From Lepeophtheirus salmonis (taxonomy: Eukaryota > Arthropoda > Copepoda > Siphonostomatoida > Caligidae), in contig NC_052136.2 in NCBI RefSeq assembly GCF_016086655.4, positions 56,970,492 to 57,034,491 of the forward strand: 64,000 nt of DNA, written 5' to 3'. Shown here piece by piece: positions 35,401 to 47,139 of this stretch. Below the pieces are notes generated by a model. The model ran no database searches. It saw only the letters and a program-made list of their open reading frames with translations, and was not told where the DNA came from. The position numbers and the translations under genes are program-made. Positions within the stretch are counted from its first letter, which is position 1. Each line of letters begins with the position of its first letter.

Positions 35401-35943
35401 GTACGTACTATCCTACAATCCTCGTGCTGCAGTTATTAATTATTAAAGTTGAAGAATATTTAGTAACAAATAATACTACGTAATAACTACTTAGAGTAAA
35501 TTGTATCTGAATGGCGTATTCGTTACGAAATTGACTGGAAATAAACTGCCTTCATCACAAATAGGTTTGTGATTTTTCATATATCATCATTTGGAATTAA
35601 AAAAAAGTATTTATACAAATAATGACGTTTTCTAAATATTTTCAAAATCAACAAATCTAAAGGCAATAAAATAAATGGGTGAAAATTGCAGTTTTGTTTA
35701 TTTCAGGATCAAAAATAATGGGTTTCAAATGGAATATTGGATTCTTAGATAAAATAAAGTTATCCAAATTTCTGCGCAAATTTCGATTTGAAATTTTTTT
35801 GGAAAAATATAAGATGAACTTCTAATCTAGAGAATTTTTTTCTTGTATTTATGTTGGTAAGTTATTTGAAGTTTATAAAACTTTTTTTTTTTTAAATTTA
35901 TCATAATAGTCTTCATATATTATACAGGAGATATGTTATATTA
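35401..35943. other. Intergenic, no gene seen
   Basis: AT-rich; no supported gene. Confidence 0.4.
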
Positions 35944-36144
35944 TCATTCATGATATAATACCTTAACACCCCGCCACAACGAAGGGGTCTTAACATTAAG
36001 AAAATTACTATGAACATTGTCATTGTGATTTCCGGCTGCCTTGCTAGAATTGTATATTCCTGAAAATTCTAAGAAAAATAATATACATGGAGAGTATACT
36101 ATGAATGCAAAGATGATAAACTTATTTCTTTCCATTTTATTCAT
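35944..36144 (-). CDS. Possible first exon of a type II membrane protein
   Basis: From an ATG at 36144 the minus strand encodes a short basic head (MNKMERNK), one hydrophobic segment (FIIFAFIVYSPCILFFLEF) and a polar stretch with NSS (SGIYNSSKAAGNHNDNVHSN). It reaches a possible donor (LWRGVK|GTATTA) just before the stop at 35944. This is the layout of Golgi signal-anchor proteins such as glycosyltransferases. The frame is also open upstream (RRNIDINNSH) to an acceptor-like tattatag near 36185. No catalytic exon was found nearby, so the assignment is tentative. Confidence 0.3.
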   Translation of the reverse strand: MNKMERNKFIIFAFIVYSPCILFFLEFSGIYNSSKAAGNHNDNVHSNFLNVKTPSLWRGVKVLYHE

Positions 36145-36479
36145 GTGGCTGTTGTTGATATCTATATTACGACGAGCATCTATAATAACAATGTTTAGTT
36201 AATATGCGACACAATAATGAACTAATGCATAATATGACTTATAGGTAATATTACAAGTATTTATAATTTAAAAAATATTTTATTTGTGCAGGGTACGATA
36301 AGTGTCAATGTTTCATTTTTGGGCACTTAAGCATTTATTTTTTTTTTGTCAGATAGCTTGTAAGCCTGCACCAGTTGAAAAAAATAGAATCAAGTGACGA
36401 ATTCGTTCTCCAAATATTTTGAAAAAGTACAGATTCCTCCTTTGAATCTGCGGGGAGAGCGACAACCTAAGTTCCAAAA

Positions 36480-36805
36480 TCAAAGTGAAGCCCTGGTTTG
36501 ACATGGTTACCAATAGCAGACCTTACGTGTGGCACCAAGTCCCGAAAAAAAGGTATAAAATGGCTACCGACAATTTCGACGGCTTCATCTCGCCAGACTT
36601 TTGGCCTCCAATTTGCCGAATGTGAATCCAATGTAGTTTCTTTGTGCGTACGTGGGACACGATTTAACCGTGAACCACAAGCAAAGCAAACCCCCTGCAA
36701 CACCAAAAACGAACTTATCAGTTAGATCAAGAAAAAAGTCTAGGATTTGCCTAGGTACTAAGAGGCGAAGGCCTGCACGCGCTTTCGGCCTCATATATAG
36801 ACAGT
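36480..36805 (+). pseudogene. Decayed mariner-like transposase C-terminal region
   Basis: The plus strand reads VKPWFDMVTNSRPYVWHQVP (the second Asp of QQD is lost) and DNFDGFISPDFWPP. After a frameshift it reads NLPNVNPM, stop, FLCAYVG (from SPDLNPxDFFVWAYV) and then PCNTKNELIS. It ends with ACTRFRPHI before a stop. The order matches the C-terminal half of DD37D-like transposases. Frameshifts, a stop at the third Asp position and the loss of the second Asp make it inactive. The 5' half is missing. Confidence 0.55.
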
Positions 36806-37531
36806 AATTGAGATAGGTGGTTATTTTATTGAATAAAATATATCAAAATCCATCAAGCTTTTATAATCTAGTTCTATTATTTTTTAATCTGATAGCTAGT
36901 TGGATAGAATATTGAGTTTGAAAAAAATCCTTTTCACGGCATAGATAGCCTGCACAGCCATTATGTACATATTTTGTACCATACATAATAATGAGTTTTT
37001 AAAATACAGGAACATCAAAAATGTATAAATCAAATGTACGTACTGTTTCAAATAACATAAAAGTTAATATATTCGTACTTATAGTGGATGTTTCAATTAT
37101 AGTTGTATTAAAAATGACCATCCAGAATGCCAAAAAAAGAAACCAATGAATGGCATGGTAAGTCTGACAATTTAAAGAATAATTTGGAGTAGAACAGCTT
37201 AGCTGTCTGACAATTTATTAGATCAACTGCGAGCTGCTATATGAATAAAAATCTCCTGAAACAAGCAACGACATAAGCAAGAATTACTCCCATATCGATT
37301 ATCAATTCTACACTGAGTCCAACAAGGACTTACACATTTTACTTCTGAAACAATCCTCATTGTTAGTCCCCATTATCCGTGAGCTCACACACTAATTATT
37401 ACATTATACTTACATATATGTTCTCTCTACAATAAGTTAAGTATAATGACACCAGCTTTGGAAAATAAAAAGACAGTAAACAAATTGCCAACCAGAAAAA
37501 ATATGGCACGAGTTTTATGTCTTATTTTATA
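36806..37531. other. Intergenic with dispersed repeat fragment
   Basis: Near 37160-37215 the words ctgacaatttaaagaataat and aacagcttagctgtctgac match fragments at 0.95-1.01 kb and, inverted, at 38.62-38.68 kb. No gene seen. Confidence 0.4.
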
Positions 37532-37533
37532 TA

Positions 37534-37855
37534 CCAGGTGGTCCATTGAAATTTAAAAACTTACTAATTCAATTATTAATGAAGGTTGAGTGATTGAAAC
37601 TAACTCATTATTCGATAAATTAAAGTATAAGCAATTAGTTACAAAAAACTGAGCTCTCTAGCTTACGTACAAGTAGAGAAAATGACACCTGAACGTGATC
37701 GACGAATTACCATTCGCGCACTTCAAGGGATTGGGCGTCTCCAGGACTACCTTCTACGCCGTCAGTAAGTCCAAAACGTTAGAGAGGAAGAGGGCTCTGA
37801 CAAAAAGGCTAAAGTGGATCCGGAGGACTTAAAGAAAACAGCCAGGGTAATCTCA
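37534..37855 (+). mobile_element. 5' fragment of a family-1 element
   Basis: After a TA the terminus reads ccaggtggtccattgaaatt. An ATG at 37682 begins the transposase (MTPERDRRITIRALQGIG). The frame then shifts to SRTTFYAVSKSKTLERKRAL and later to AKVDPEDLKKTARV. This is the N-terminal DNA-binding part only; the rest of the element is absent to the right. This is the only copy here that preserves the transposase start. Confidence 0.6.
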
Positions 37856-38129
37856 TTAAGTTTCCACCAGACTGTCTAGATACCTACCTAGAAAAAGGTT
37901 GGAAATAACCTTGTGAGAGGGAGAGGCATTTTTTGTAATGAAAGAAACCCATCTCCTCCGTTCTAAGACCCTTGAATAAGTATTGAATGAATCTATTGAG
38001 TTCATTTGAGCTCTTTCAGACACTTTTGCCCCCCCCCACACACACAGGGGGTCAAAAGTTGGATGACCAATTAATAACCTGTTTTCCTGTATCCAATCTA
38101 CTGATACTGGCAAATTCAGTTAAATAGAT
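37856..38129. other. Unidentified sequence with C and CA runs
   Basis: The minus strand is open over 85 codons (TTG start, segments such as NTYSRVLERRRWVSFITKNA) but crosses a cccccccccacacacaca tract. No family was recognised, so I treat the ORF as incidental. Confidence 0.2.
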
Positions 38130-38480
38130 TATGTTTCCTTCTGACATATGACGTCAAACTAAGGTCCCCCACCCGCTCTGCTCACTGTGGTCTCCGGGAC
38201 ATTCAACTCCCCCTAAAAGTTATTGCATTAACTTTGTAGGATTGTTCTCGATAGTGTCCCTAATTACTCCAAAAACTCATTAGTTCTCCCTTTATTCTGC
38301 CCTCCACTTCCCAGAGTCCTCTCCAGACTTTCCCCATCCTTGATTATTTTCTTCCCTCATAAACAAGTGTCTTCAATTCCATAAATAAAAGCCACTAGTC
38401 AGTGCGGACCGCGTCAGCACTTCGTTATCTTTTTGCTTCCATTTCAAACAATTGCTTTTGTTTGATTTGATCAAAACAAG
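38130..38480. repeat. Possible solo-LTR-like segment
   Basis: A stretch unusually rich in C and pyrimidines (38.15-38.36 kb) is followed by aataaaagccactagtcagt, then gcggaccgcgtcagcacttc. This looks like the polyadenylation/R region of a long terminal repeat. The word tcagtgcggac also occurs at 49.42 kb. Neither clear TG...CA ends nor a target duplication could be defined. Confidence 0.25.
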
Positions 38481-39920
38481 TATCATTGTTCATAACTTTA
38501 AAACCATTGTTCTACAAAACATTGCACAAAACGTACAGTGCATATCCTTGCTAGATACGGAGTGGGATTTGTGTATGCTTTTTTGAACCTCAATAGTGAT
38601 TGCTGCTAATCTAACATAACTTCATGACAGCTAAGCTATCCTTCTCTAAAACATTCTTTAAATTGTCAAATTGAAAGAATCATTTTTTAGTTTCTCTTTT
38701 TTATCATTTGGAAGTTCTTATTTTTTTAAATTCCATCCTGGTCAATATCAACTGCGAATAACAAGGGCTTACTGAAGTGATATTGAGATGCCCATAGAAG
38801 GTACCTCAATGATATTTCTTGTTTGTAATTCTTTCTTACAAAGGAATGAATTCCCACAAATAATTTAAAAATATAAAATAAAAATTTTCCAATCAATGGG
38901 ATTTCATATTTATTCAGTTCAAGGAGGCATATGTAAACACTCATAATATATGAATATGTGTCATAAGTCGATAAAAACGGTTGATAATTATTCATGCTGC
39001 ACTAATGATATTTTACCATATCTAGATAGTATAATTTTAATTTCAGTTTTAATTAAAAGGTTACAATGAAATGGGATTTTATTTTTGTAATAATAATTTA
39101 TATGTGAATAGGTTTTTTACAGCTTACCCATCTATGTACATTTCGTTTGATGTAATTAATCTTTTTGATTAATTAACATTCATACGGTGATGATATGTAT
39201 TTATATACTATAAATATTATATTCAATTATCCTCTTATTTTCTTTTGAAAAAAATTTAATTTTACTTCTCTTTAAACAAAAATGAGTCAATATTTGATAT
39301 CAATGAGATATTGATTTTAAATTAATAGAGTAAATACCTTACAATCTTTCTCAAAATTTAATTTATAATAAACTTTTTTTTATATTCAAAACTCTTTTTA
39401 TATACTTTCTATATTTTAACTTCAGAGTATTATTTACATAAAACTCTTTTCTTTTTCTTTTTTTTTTTGTGGAAATTTTTTGCAAAAATTATAATTTTAC
39501 AAAGGATAATTTATTAGTTTACTCCGCAGTTACAAGAAGGTATCTCTCCCTACGCTACTTTAATGTAATTACAAGGATGGTTTAATTAAGAAATATTTGG
39601 GTTTATCCCTAATTGAGTTCTTTTAAATGATATTGTCTACAAAACAGAACGACTGGAAATTACTTTCTTTTAGTAAATCTGGTTGGCAAATCAAATGAAA
39701 TACAAGGATAATAAAAAAACATTAACTTTGCCAAATGAAATGATTCCAATAGCTTGTTTATATTTTTAATCCTTTTAGCACATATAGGTCCAATACTTTT
39801 TATATTGATTAACAGTGTCGTGGCTGGTTACTTTTTGGGGAGCTCAAGCCACTCAAAAAGTTTTTGAAGCCCTCGCTCTAAAAAAAATATTATATATGTT
39901 ATATACAAGTTGCAGTTGGA
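38481..39920. other. Intergenic, no gene seen
   Basis: Contains the inverted third copy of the aatttaaagaatgttttrga repeat near 38.62-38.68 kb. No supported gene. Confidence 0.4.
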
Positions 39921-39944
39921 TTATACAAGTTGCAACTTGTATAA
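39921..39944. repeat. 24-bp perfect palindrome
   Basis: The arm ttatacaagttg is followed directly by its reverse complement, with no spacer. It is preceded by the direct copy atatacaagttgcagttgga, so the palindrome may have arisen by inverted duplication of that word. Confidence 0.7.
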
Positions 39945-40067
39945 GCCAATGGTACTTGTTGCAATTAATTTGTCTTAAAATGCAAAATTTAATGAGAGCA
40001 TTAGTAATTCTAATTACAAAGAATACATTGATAATATTCTTTCATTTTGATCTGTTCAAATTATATA

Positions 40068-40480
40068 GTTAGGGACAATATATTTATGACATCCAGTTGA
40101 GGGGAAGGGGGTAGAGATCTAAATATTTTGGGTAGGATGGGGGAGGGAGGGGATATGGGATATTTAGGAGTCCCCTACATTGAGATTTGATCACTATTTC
40201 ACTGATCAACAGAACCTTTTGGAGTATGAATTATGCGTGGTGTTCAAGATAACCAATATATTTTACTTACAAATGCATACTTACTTATATTAATACAGAG
40301 TAGTTTGAGAAACAGCTCCATCAGCCCAACCCCAGTAGATGTCCATGCAATATAACATACTTTTGTAAGGGTGAGCCCCTGAGCCATGAAATCTGTGGAA
40401 GCGATTAAAGTCTTTGTTACTCCTTTGTTACTTTTATCCAGACGTCATAAATGTATAACCCCTTATAATGTATTTATGAC
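40068..40480 (+). repeat. Dispersed repeat R4, copy 1
   Basis: The segment has gacatccagttgaggggaag, ggatatgggatatttaggag, tcccctacattgag and tttcactgatcaacagaacc. It matches the reverse complement of 47.14-47.37 kb. The two copies are ~7 kb apart in inverted orientation. GC-rich tracts (gggggagggaggggatatgg) stand out from the background. Confidence 0.6.
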
Positions 40481-40603
40481 TATATAAATTTGAGCATTTG
40501 AACTTTATAATGTGCCACACGGTCACATAATACTTATATTTTAGTAATTTGTACTAAAATAGTCAAAAATGTCATCAATAATTTGTGGATCCTCCATGGA
40601 ATA

Positions 40604-40640
40604 TTCAATACTTAAGATGATCCTCATCTTAAGTACTGAA
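40604..40640. repeat. 17-bp near-perfect hairpin
   Basis: Arms ttcaatacttaagatga and tcatcttaagtactgaa are complementary except at one position, around a 3-nt loop (tcc). Confidence 0.65.
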
Positions 40641-41146
40641 AATCCTTTATTTAAATTAGTCATCTAATTATCTGGAAGTACAACTTACTTGAACAAATTC
40701 AAACTTATAAATATTTGCATATTGTAAATAACAAATATACAATAATTACATTTACATAAGTAATTGTACTATTTATGGATAGGCCTAAATTATGCAAGCT
40801 AACGACGTCCTTGTGATATATAATTATTACTGTTACATTTCTAAATTCAAAATGGATTATCTGAAAAGGACTTAACATTAAATATCAATCAATTTGATTC
40901 AGCTCCCTTTGATAATTCAATAACTACGTTGATTAATTAAACTAAAATATTTGATTGTTGAAAGCAAACTTGACAAACGAAGATTTGCAGCCGTATGTGG
41001 TCCGCCAAATACTTGTTTGTGGATCGCTCAAAAAACTTTATCAACGTTATTCATTTGGTTCAAAAGAATTTTCTACCTTTAAATAGTTTTATTTTGAAGT
41101 GAGTTAACGCAAAAAATAATCTTAAATAAAAATTAAGAAATCCCCA
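40641..41146. other. Intergenic, no gene seen
   Basis: AT-rich; no supported gene. Confidence 0.4.
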
Positions 41147-41698
41147 TGGGGGATTGTTTGTTTTTTAAGTTTTATCGATTTTTTATTTCCATTTCGACAA
41201 ATTCTGAAAAGTCGTCGTGGTAAGAAAATAAAAAAATTAGTATTATCCGTGGTCATCTTTAGAAAGCACATCTAGCACAAAGTTTGAAAGATGAGAAAAA
41301 TTATTTATTTCGAAAATAAAGATTAAAATACAGCATTAATCATTATTTTGCATTAATTTATTATGATAAATGTTATTCTAACCTATAAAAATGGATTTGA
41401 AAGTGTATTTCTTAAGCTATCTTATAGAGCCAAAAGAGAGAATAAAATTTTGATATTTCCTTTCTGAAAATGTATGCATTTTATGCAAAATAACTAAAAA
41501 AAATTTTCTTGGTATCTGTATTCACTAAGTACAGATTATTTGCCTTTTGACATAATTTGATCGAGATATGTAACCAAAAGATGACCTTGTAAGACAATGC
41601 AATTTTGCACAGGTAATTTTCATACCATATGACAATTTTTTGCACTAGCTTTAATCAAAATTTAAAAAGAGTTGGAAATCAAACCACTCTAATGTCCA
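41147..41698 (-). mobile_element. GGGCGG inverted-repeat MITE, copy 2
   Basis: Left end gggggattgtttgtttttta and right end (reversed) tggacattagagtggtttga correspond to the family termini. The interior has attaatcattattttgcatt, cttatagagccaaaa and cataatttgatcgagatatg. Same orientation as the 32 kb and 57 kb copies. No ORF. Confidence 0.65.
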
Positions 41699-41929
41699 TT
41701 GCACAATAAATAAATATAATAACAATAAATTATATATATTATACAATCCAATAATTCATAGACATATTTCGATCAATTATAGGTTTCGTATTTAAATTTT
41801 TGGGGTACATTGGGATACAAAAGAATGTTACCTATACTTGAGAGCCTTCATTTGTTTTATGAGACTTTATTTGGCCCTGAAATGGTTTTTCAATTAAAAT
41901 CTATCAATTCCAAATAGTTTATTATCCAA

Positions 41930-42257
41930 AAATTAGATTTTTTTGGAAAAAATTGAAAAACTAAATCTTTTAAAAAAAAATTTCAAATAGTAAATTTAAT
42001 CTAGAACTATTCACAAAAGATCTCAAAAATCCACAGCTGTTCACAAAAAATTTCAAATATTAAATTTTTTGGAAACAAATTTCAAACATCTATATGTATT
42101 CACAGAAAATTAATTTTTAGGAAAAAAAATTTGATAAATTAAATTAAATTACAAATATTAAATTATTTGATAAAAAAAATTGCAAGTAAAAAAGAAAACT
42201 TCCTTAATTGGGGGGGGGGGACATAAGCCCCTCCTGCCCAACCCCCGTGGACGACTT
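41930..42257 (+). repeat. AT-rich minisatellite with GC-rich cap (locus D)
   Basis: Units like ttcaaatattaaattttttg and cacagctgttcacaaaaaat precede a cap ggacataagcccctcctgcc, then ccgtggacgac. Orientation matches locus A. Confidence 0.55.
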
Positions 42258-42699
42258 AAAATTGATGATAATTTGTCGAAGAAAACAAATGTAATCCAGA
42301 CTTAATTTAGATAAAAATTATTAAATCTTATTTTGCATGCTAACCGGCCACATATTATATAAATTTATCAAACACATGGCAAAAATTGTTGTATCTTCCA
42401 ACTTTTCCCTGGAAAAAAAAATAAAGAAAAAGGCTTCAAATGATTTGGTAGAAGTCAATTCTGTTCAAATGTGGGACTACTCTTTAATAATGGTTGGTAA
42501 TTTTTCACAGCCTTTAAAAGACAATTTGAGTTTAACCAAGCAACATTCAGTGCGCAAATAGTGTGTAAGCAGAGAAGAAAATTCATAGCTAACGCATAAC
42601 TAAATTGGAGCTGTTGAGGATTTGGGAATAAATATCATTTTGAAAAATCAAAATTATTTTTTTCTGAAGAATAATATATCTTGGCGATTTTTTACATTA

Positions 42700-43168
42700 T
42701 AATAGTTTGGGCAAAAAGTAATTTCGTATTTGTAATATCGATAAAATCATGAAAAATATTGATTGAGACAGTCATTTCAGAAGTCGTAGCATCGCTCAGG
42801 TGCTGAACATCGATCATAAAACCGTTATGAACCATTTTCAGAAGGCAGGATACAAAAAGAAATTTGAATAGGAGAGGAATCGTGCTTCATCAAGACAACG
42901 CCAGTCTGCACACATTTTTCATGACGTGTCAGAAGCTCTGAGAGCTGGGAAGTTTTTATGCATCCACCCTACAGTTTATACCTCCCACCAAGTGACTACC
43001 GCCTATTACTGTCTTGACCAAAGCGCTTGGAGGTACAAATTTGGGTTCAATAGAAGCCTGTGGAAATTGAGTTTCCAATTTTTTTGTCAATAGGACATGA
43101 GCTTTTAAAAAAAGGTCATTATGAAGTTGAATTCTCGTTGGCAACCAGTTAATCAACAGAAAAAGGGG
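42700..43168 (+). mobile_element. Classic mariner relic, internally deleted and interrupted
   Basis: The left end tttgggcaaaaagtaatttc is the familiar mariner terminal sequence. Coding scraps follow in order. The helix-turn-helix piece is SIAQVLNIDHKTVMNHFQKA then GYKKK. The second Asp block is GIVLHQDNASLHTFF, and a remnant of YSPDLAPSDY reads as YSLYLPPSDYRLL with a frame change. A C-terminal LNSRWQPV follows. The region around the first Asp is deleted. The reading is cut by the element inserted at 43171; sequence right of 44337 may be its last part. Confidence 0.6.
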
Positions 43169-43170
43169 TA

Positions 43171-44337
43171 CAGGGTGTCCACGATAAATTGGAACTACTT
43201 TAAACTTCATCCAGATCCATAATGTGGATATTCGGGGTTAAATCATTCTAATATAAAAGGTTGTGTGAACAATACAATATAACTTCCACCACAATTGTCT
43301 TGACAACAAACAATAGTCATCATGGAACAAGCAAGGAGACACACCATCCTCGAATTGGCTCGCGTGGGACACAAGCCCTCTGCTATTTACAAGCTTCTTA
43401 ACTACCCCAAAACCACGGTGTACCGGGTTTTGAATGCCTCGGAGGTTGAGGAGAAGGTCTGCCGCAAGGCCCACAACATGAGAAGTGACCGAATCCGCAA
43501 TCCCCGCTTCCTTGAAGGCCTCCAGAAGTCTATCAAGGCTTCACCGGGGACTTCCTTGTCCAGGTTGGTCAAGAACCGTGGAGTGAGCAAGCAGCTGGTC
43601 TCCAAGTCTCCTCAATGACCTGAAGAGCCATGGAGGAAGAATCATCTTCTTCTCCGACGAGAAGAACTGGACTGTGGACAGAAGCTACAACGTCCAGAAT
43701 GACAGGTGGCTTACCAAGGAGAAAGAAGAGTTAACCACAAAGTTCCCGGCCTCTGTGATGACCCTGGGTGTCATCTGCAGCACTGGTGAGGTGATGCCTC
43801 CTTTCTTCTTCAATCCCAAGGAAAGGGTTAACGCGATAAGGTACTGCGAAGTCATGGAGGAGTTGGTCATCCCCTGGATAAAGGATACGGCCGCTGGGAG
43901 GGAGCTCATATTCCAACAAGACTCAGCGCCCGCACACATTGCCATGAGGACCACTAACCTCTTCAACTCCCACGACGTCACTTTCTGGGATCGCAACACC
44001 TGACCCTCCAACTCACCCGACCTCAATCCGTGTGATTACTAGTGGTAGGGGAAGTTGGAGAGGGAGGTGTGCAAGGTCAGCCACAAGAGCATCCCGGCCC
44101 TAAAGGGCTCCATTACGAGTGAGTTGAATGCTGTCGATTCCGCGGAAGTCAATCAGGGCATGCAAATCCTTTAGGGGCAGGATTGCAAAGATGGTGGCTG
44201 CTGAGGAAAGACATGTTGAATAAATTTATTGTTTAATATCATGTCTAACCTTTTCATATTAACAAATACACTCCAAATTCCATTTTTATCAAGCAAGTTG
44301 AATTTTAAGATAGTTCCAATTTATCGTGGACACCCTG
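43171..44337 (+). mobile_element. Mariner-like element with 26-bp perfect terminal inverted repeats
   Basis: Both ends carry the same 26-bp inverted repeat beginning cagggtgtccacgataaatt. The left flank is TA and the right flank TG, consistent with a TA target duplication altered by mutation. The element encodes one transposase, now broken. It lies inside the mariner relic at 42.7 kb, so it inserted later. Confidence 0.85.
43322..44223 (+). pseudogene. DD37D-like transposase, inactivated
   Basis: ATG at 43322 starts MEQARRHTILELARVGHKPS and the DNA-binding domain (YKLLNYPKTTVYRVLN, NRGVSKQLVSKS). An internal deletion with frameshift near 43610 joins it to the catalytic domain: GGRIIFFSDEKNW (first Asp), LIFQQDSAPAH (second Asp) and SNSPDLNPCDY (third Asp). 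I count about 37 residues between the second and third Asp. Three later stops (at 44001, then TAG twice just after CDY) and another frameshift precede the ACKSFRGRIAKMVAAEERHV end and TAA at 44221. About 30 or more residues between the two domains are missing relative to the family. Confidence 0.85.
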
Positions 44338-45094
44338 TGCTTGGCTTAAGTCAGATGATTCTAACTCTTCGTATAAAGCATTGAAATAAAGCCAAGAAAA
44401 TAAAGAAATTGATTTTCTCCCAGTTTAATATTAAATAACTTAATTAATATGTATGTAAAAAATGGGATTTTCTTAATACGGCCCTTTCGAAATTACAATC
44501 TCTTTATCTGGATTTACTTTTAAAGTTTACCCAGCCTAATAGATTTTGAGCCAATTTATCAAAGTATAGCAGAAGGAGTGGAAATTATATAATCAGTTAA
44601 AATGTTTAAAATTTGTTGATTTATTCTTTGATATTGTATTTTTTATATATGAGGTGTCTTTAGATCTCATCCAAAGATTTTAAAGGATTAAAACTATTTG
44701 ATTTATTGACTTTTTATTAGTTTTTTACTTTATTTTTGATCATTCTTTTCATTTTGCTTCTGTTTTGGTCAAGAATAATGTGTGGTGATGATGATATACC
44801 TTCATATAATAAGATCACGCAATCTTCATATTTACTACAACTTCTTAGTTAGACGTTGAACAGTCTTTTAGTATGTTTAAAACTATCAATGCCGTTTGAA
44901 GACAAAAATGGAAGAAAATCTTGATTTGTCGATATAATATGGCAATATTTTGAATTTATCTCACAATATTTATCCTTCTTTTGGATATATAGATACAGAA
45001 TTCTCATAAAAATTTAGGAAATACTGTTGATATAAATTTTGAATATCTAAAATTTTTACTTCTCATAAAAAGATGTAATATGTAGGAAATATAT
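44338..45094. other. Intergenic, no gene seen
   Basis: The first ~60 bp may be the interrupted end of the 42.7 kb mariner relic. The rest is AT-rich and featureless. Confidence 0.4.
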
Positions 45095-45300
45095 CATATC
45101 AAAACAAAAATATATTTTTTTCAAAAAAAAAGTGTAAAATTTCAAAACTTTATGACCGTTGATCTACCACTAAATATATATTTTTTAAATAGTTCAAAGT
45201 TAGCTAATGATATCTATAGACTAAAAGGATCATTTTTGACATCTTAAGATCCTCATATTTCAAACATGTAAAAAATAAACTCGACTCTAATGAGTATGCT
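45095..45300 (+). repeat. Dispersed repeat R3, copy
   Basis: Contains ttcaaaactttatgaccgtt then gatctaccactaaatatata, matching 35.2 kb and the inverse of 33.25 kb. Boundaries approximate. Confidence 0.45.
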
Positions 45301-46993
45301 TCTGAAAAATGGAAAAGAATCTCTGATTATTTCTTGAGGAATTATCTTCTTGACTATAAAATGCGAAATTTATTATATTAAAGAAATCAATCAGTGTGCA
45401 GTTAAGAATTTCTCAAACTCCCCTTAATTTCATCATGTGTAACTAAGATCAAAACGTAATTCATGAATAGACTATATTCATTCTCTTGATAGCCAGTCGA
45501 AACTCATCTAAGGATTTTTTTTTCTGAAGAAGCAGGTAAGCAGAGCCAAGGAGACGAATAGGTGGATTCCCTTTGGTAAAAGAACGTGTCTTATGAACTT
45601 ATATAATAAATACCAAATTAATTTATTCGAATAATTAATTAATTTACTACCCCTAAGCTGATCAAATCAAAAAGTTAACATTTACATTTTGAACTACTAA
45701 AGATGATTATTTAAATGATGTCAACCTAGGTATAAAGGTAGTACTGAATTTTTATGTTTTTAGGATTTATTTTCATTACGTCACAGAATTGGGTGGGTCA
45801 ATCAATGAAATGTCTGACAGATACACCTTGTCTATAATTATCTTGGGTAAGACTAGTTTATAATTAATGTTTCCTCCTTGAAATATGAAATAAGTTAACA
45901 AAGGTTCATAGCATTTATTACTGACTATCTCATACTCTAATTTGAATGTTTTGGAGAGATCTTGGAATTTTTTATTTATTTTCATATCATACACTAACGA
46001 AAGAAGTAGGCAGTTATGTAAATTTTATAGGTATGTTAGATTTTCATAATGAGAGACATTTCTTGTTAACTGAATCATCTATGATCTTTTTATAATTATT
46101 AATAATATTTATGTATCTACGAATAATAATATTTTTAATGCTTTTTTCTATTACCTCATTTCCCCGTATGTGTTTACATATACTTCCATAATATGTTTAT
46201 AGAATGAAACTATTATTAACACAATCTTATATAAGATTTCAAAAGATTGGAAATCAAATAGAGATGTGAACTTATGTATAATACCATGACGTTGTCTTTA
46301 TTTCAAATATATATCAACATATACCTTGAAAAGAGAAAAAAAAGAGACTTATAACCAGTTTGTGGTAGTGTTCTTACCTACATTACCATAGGACAAATGA
46401 CTCTAAGGAAGGAGTAGACATTAGAAAAGAGAAGATCTAAATATTGAGTTACTACGTGTGAATGTGCTCATGAAAACGGAGAGTAACGTTGATAATTTTT
46501 TTGGGGCTTCTATAAAAATACCAACAAACTTCGTTTCTTCGACGTCCCTTAATAACTCCGACATAAGCCGGGTACTATCTTTAGCATTTAATAAGTCAAA
46601 TGATGATATAAAAAAGAACTTTTGTCGTGGTTAACTATTATGTATTTACATAATTAAATATAACCACAAAACCTTGATGTACGCTTCTCTTCATATTGCA
46701 TGAAAAATTATGATGTTTTTTTTTTGTATTGCATTAAATAGTTAACCATATTTTGCATAGTATATACTTGTATTAGTATAAGAATATTTAATAAGACAAT
46801 GAGTTATAATGACTTTGATACATTATATTAAAAATTTCACTTTTTTAAACTGGGTTTCCTTATTCCATTTAATACTTTTTCGAAAGTGAATCTGGTTGGA
46901 AGGAGTAAGAGTACAATTGCTTATAACGTAAATCCTTCGGCTTCCATAGATTTCAAGACTCAGGGTTCCCGCTAAGAAAAGTAAATTACATTA
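45301..46993. other. Intergenic, no gene seen
   Basis: AT-rich; no ORF with recognisable similarity. Confidence 0.4.
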
Positions 46994-47128
46994 CAGGGCC
47001 ATCCGCAGGGGTGGCCTGGAGGGGCTGTAGTCCCTTCCCTAAATGAATTTTTGTCTTAACTAAAAAAAATATTGATAAAAGAAAGGTCATTTAATTTTGA
47101 AATTTTCCGAAAAGTACAGACGCTCCTG
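46994..47128 (-). repeat. Short CAGGGG-capped element (locus G)
   Basis: A 135-bp copy in which the GC-rich cap (cagggccatccgcaggggtg then gcctggaggggctgtagtcc) is at the left. The right end, reversed, reads caggagcgtctgtac. It has almost none of the minisatellite interior, which suggests that interior length varies between copies. Confidence 0.55.
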
Positions 47129-47139
47129 TATTGATATAA

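Noticed and set aside
36467..36794. Three overlapping ORFs of 69-79 codons on both strands
   Set aside because: Explained by the decayed plus-strand transposase; the minus-strand frames are shadows.
39815..40072. 85-codon plus-strand ORF around the palindrome
   Set aside because: Composition is low in complexity, no family is recognised, and it runs into a dispersed repeat.
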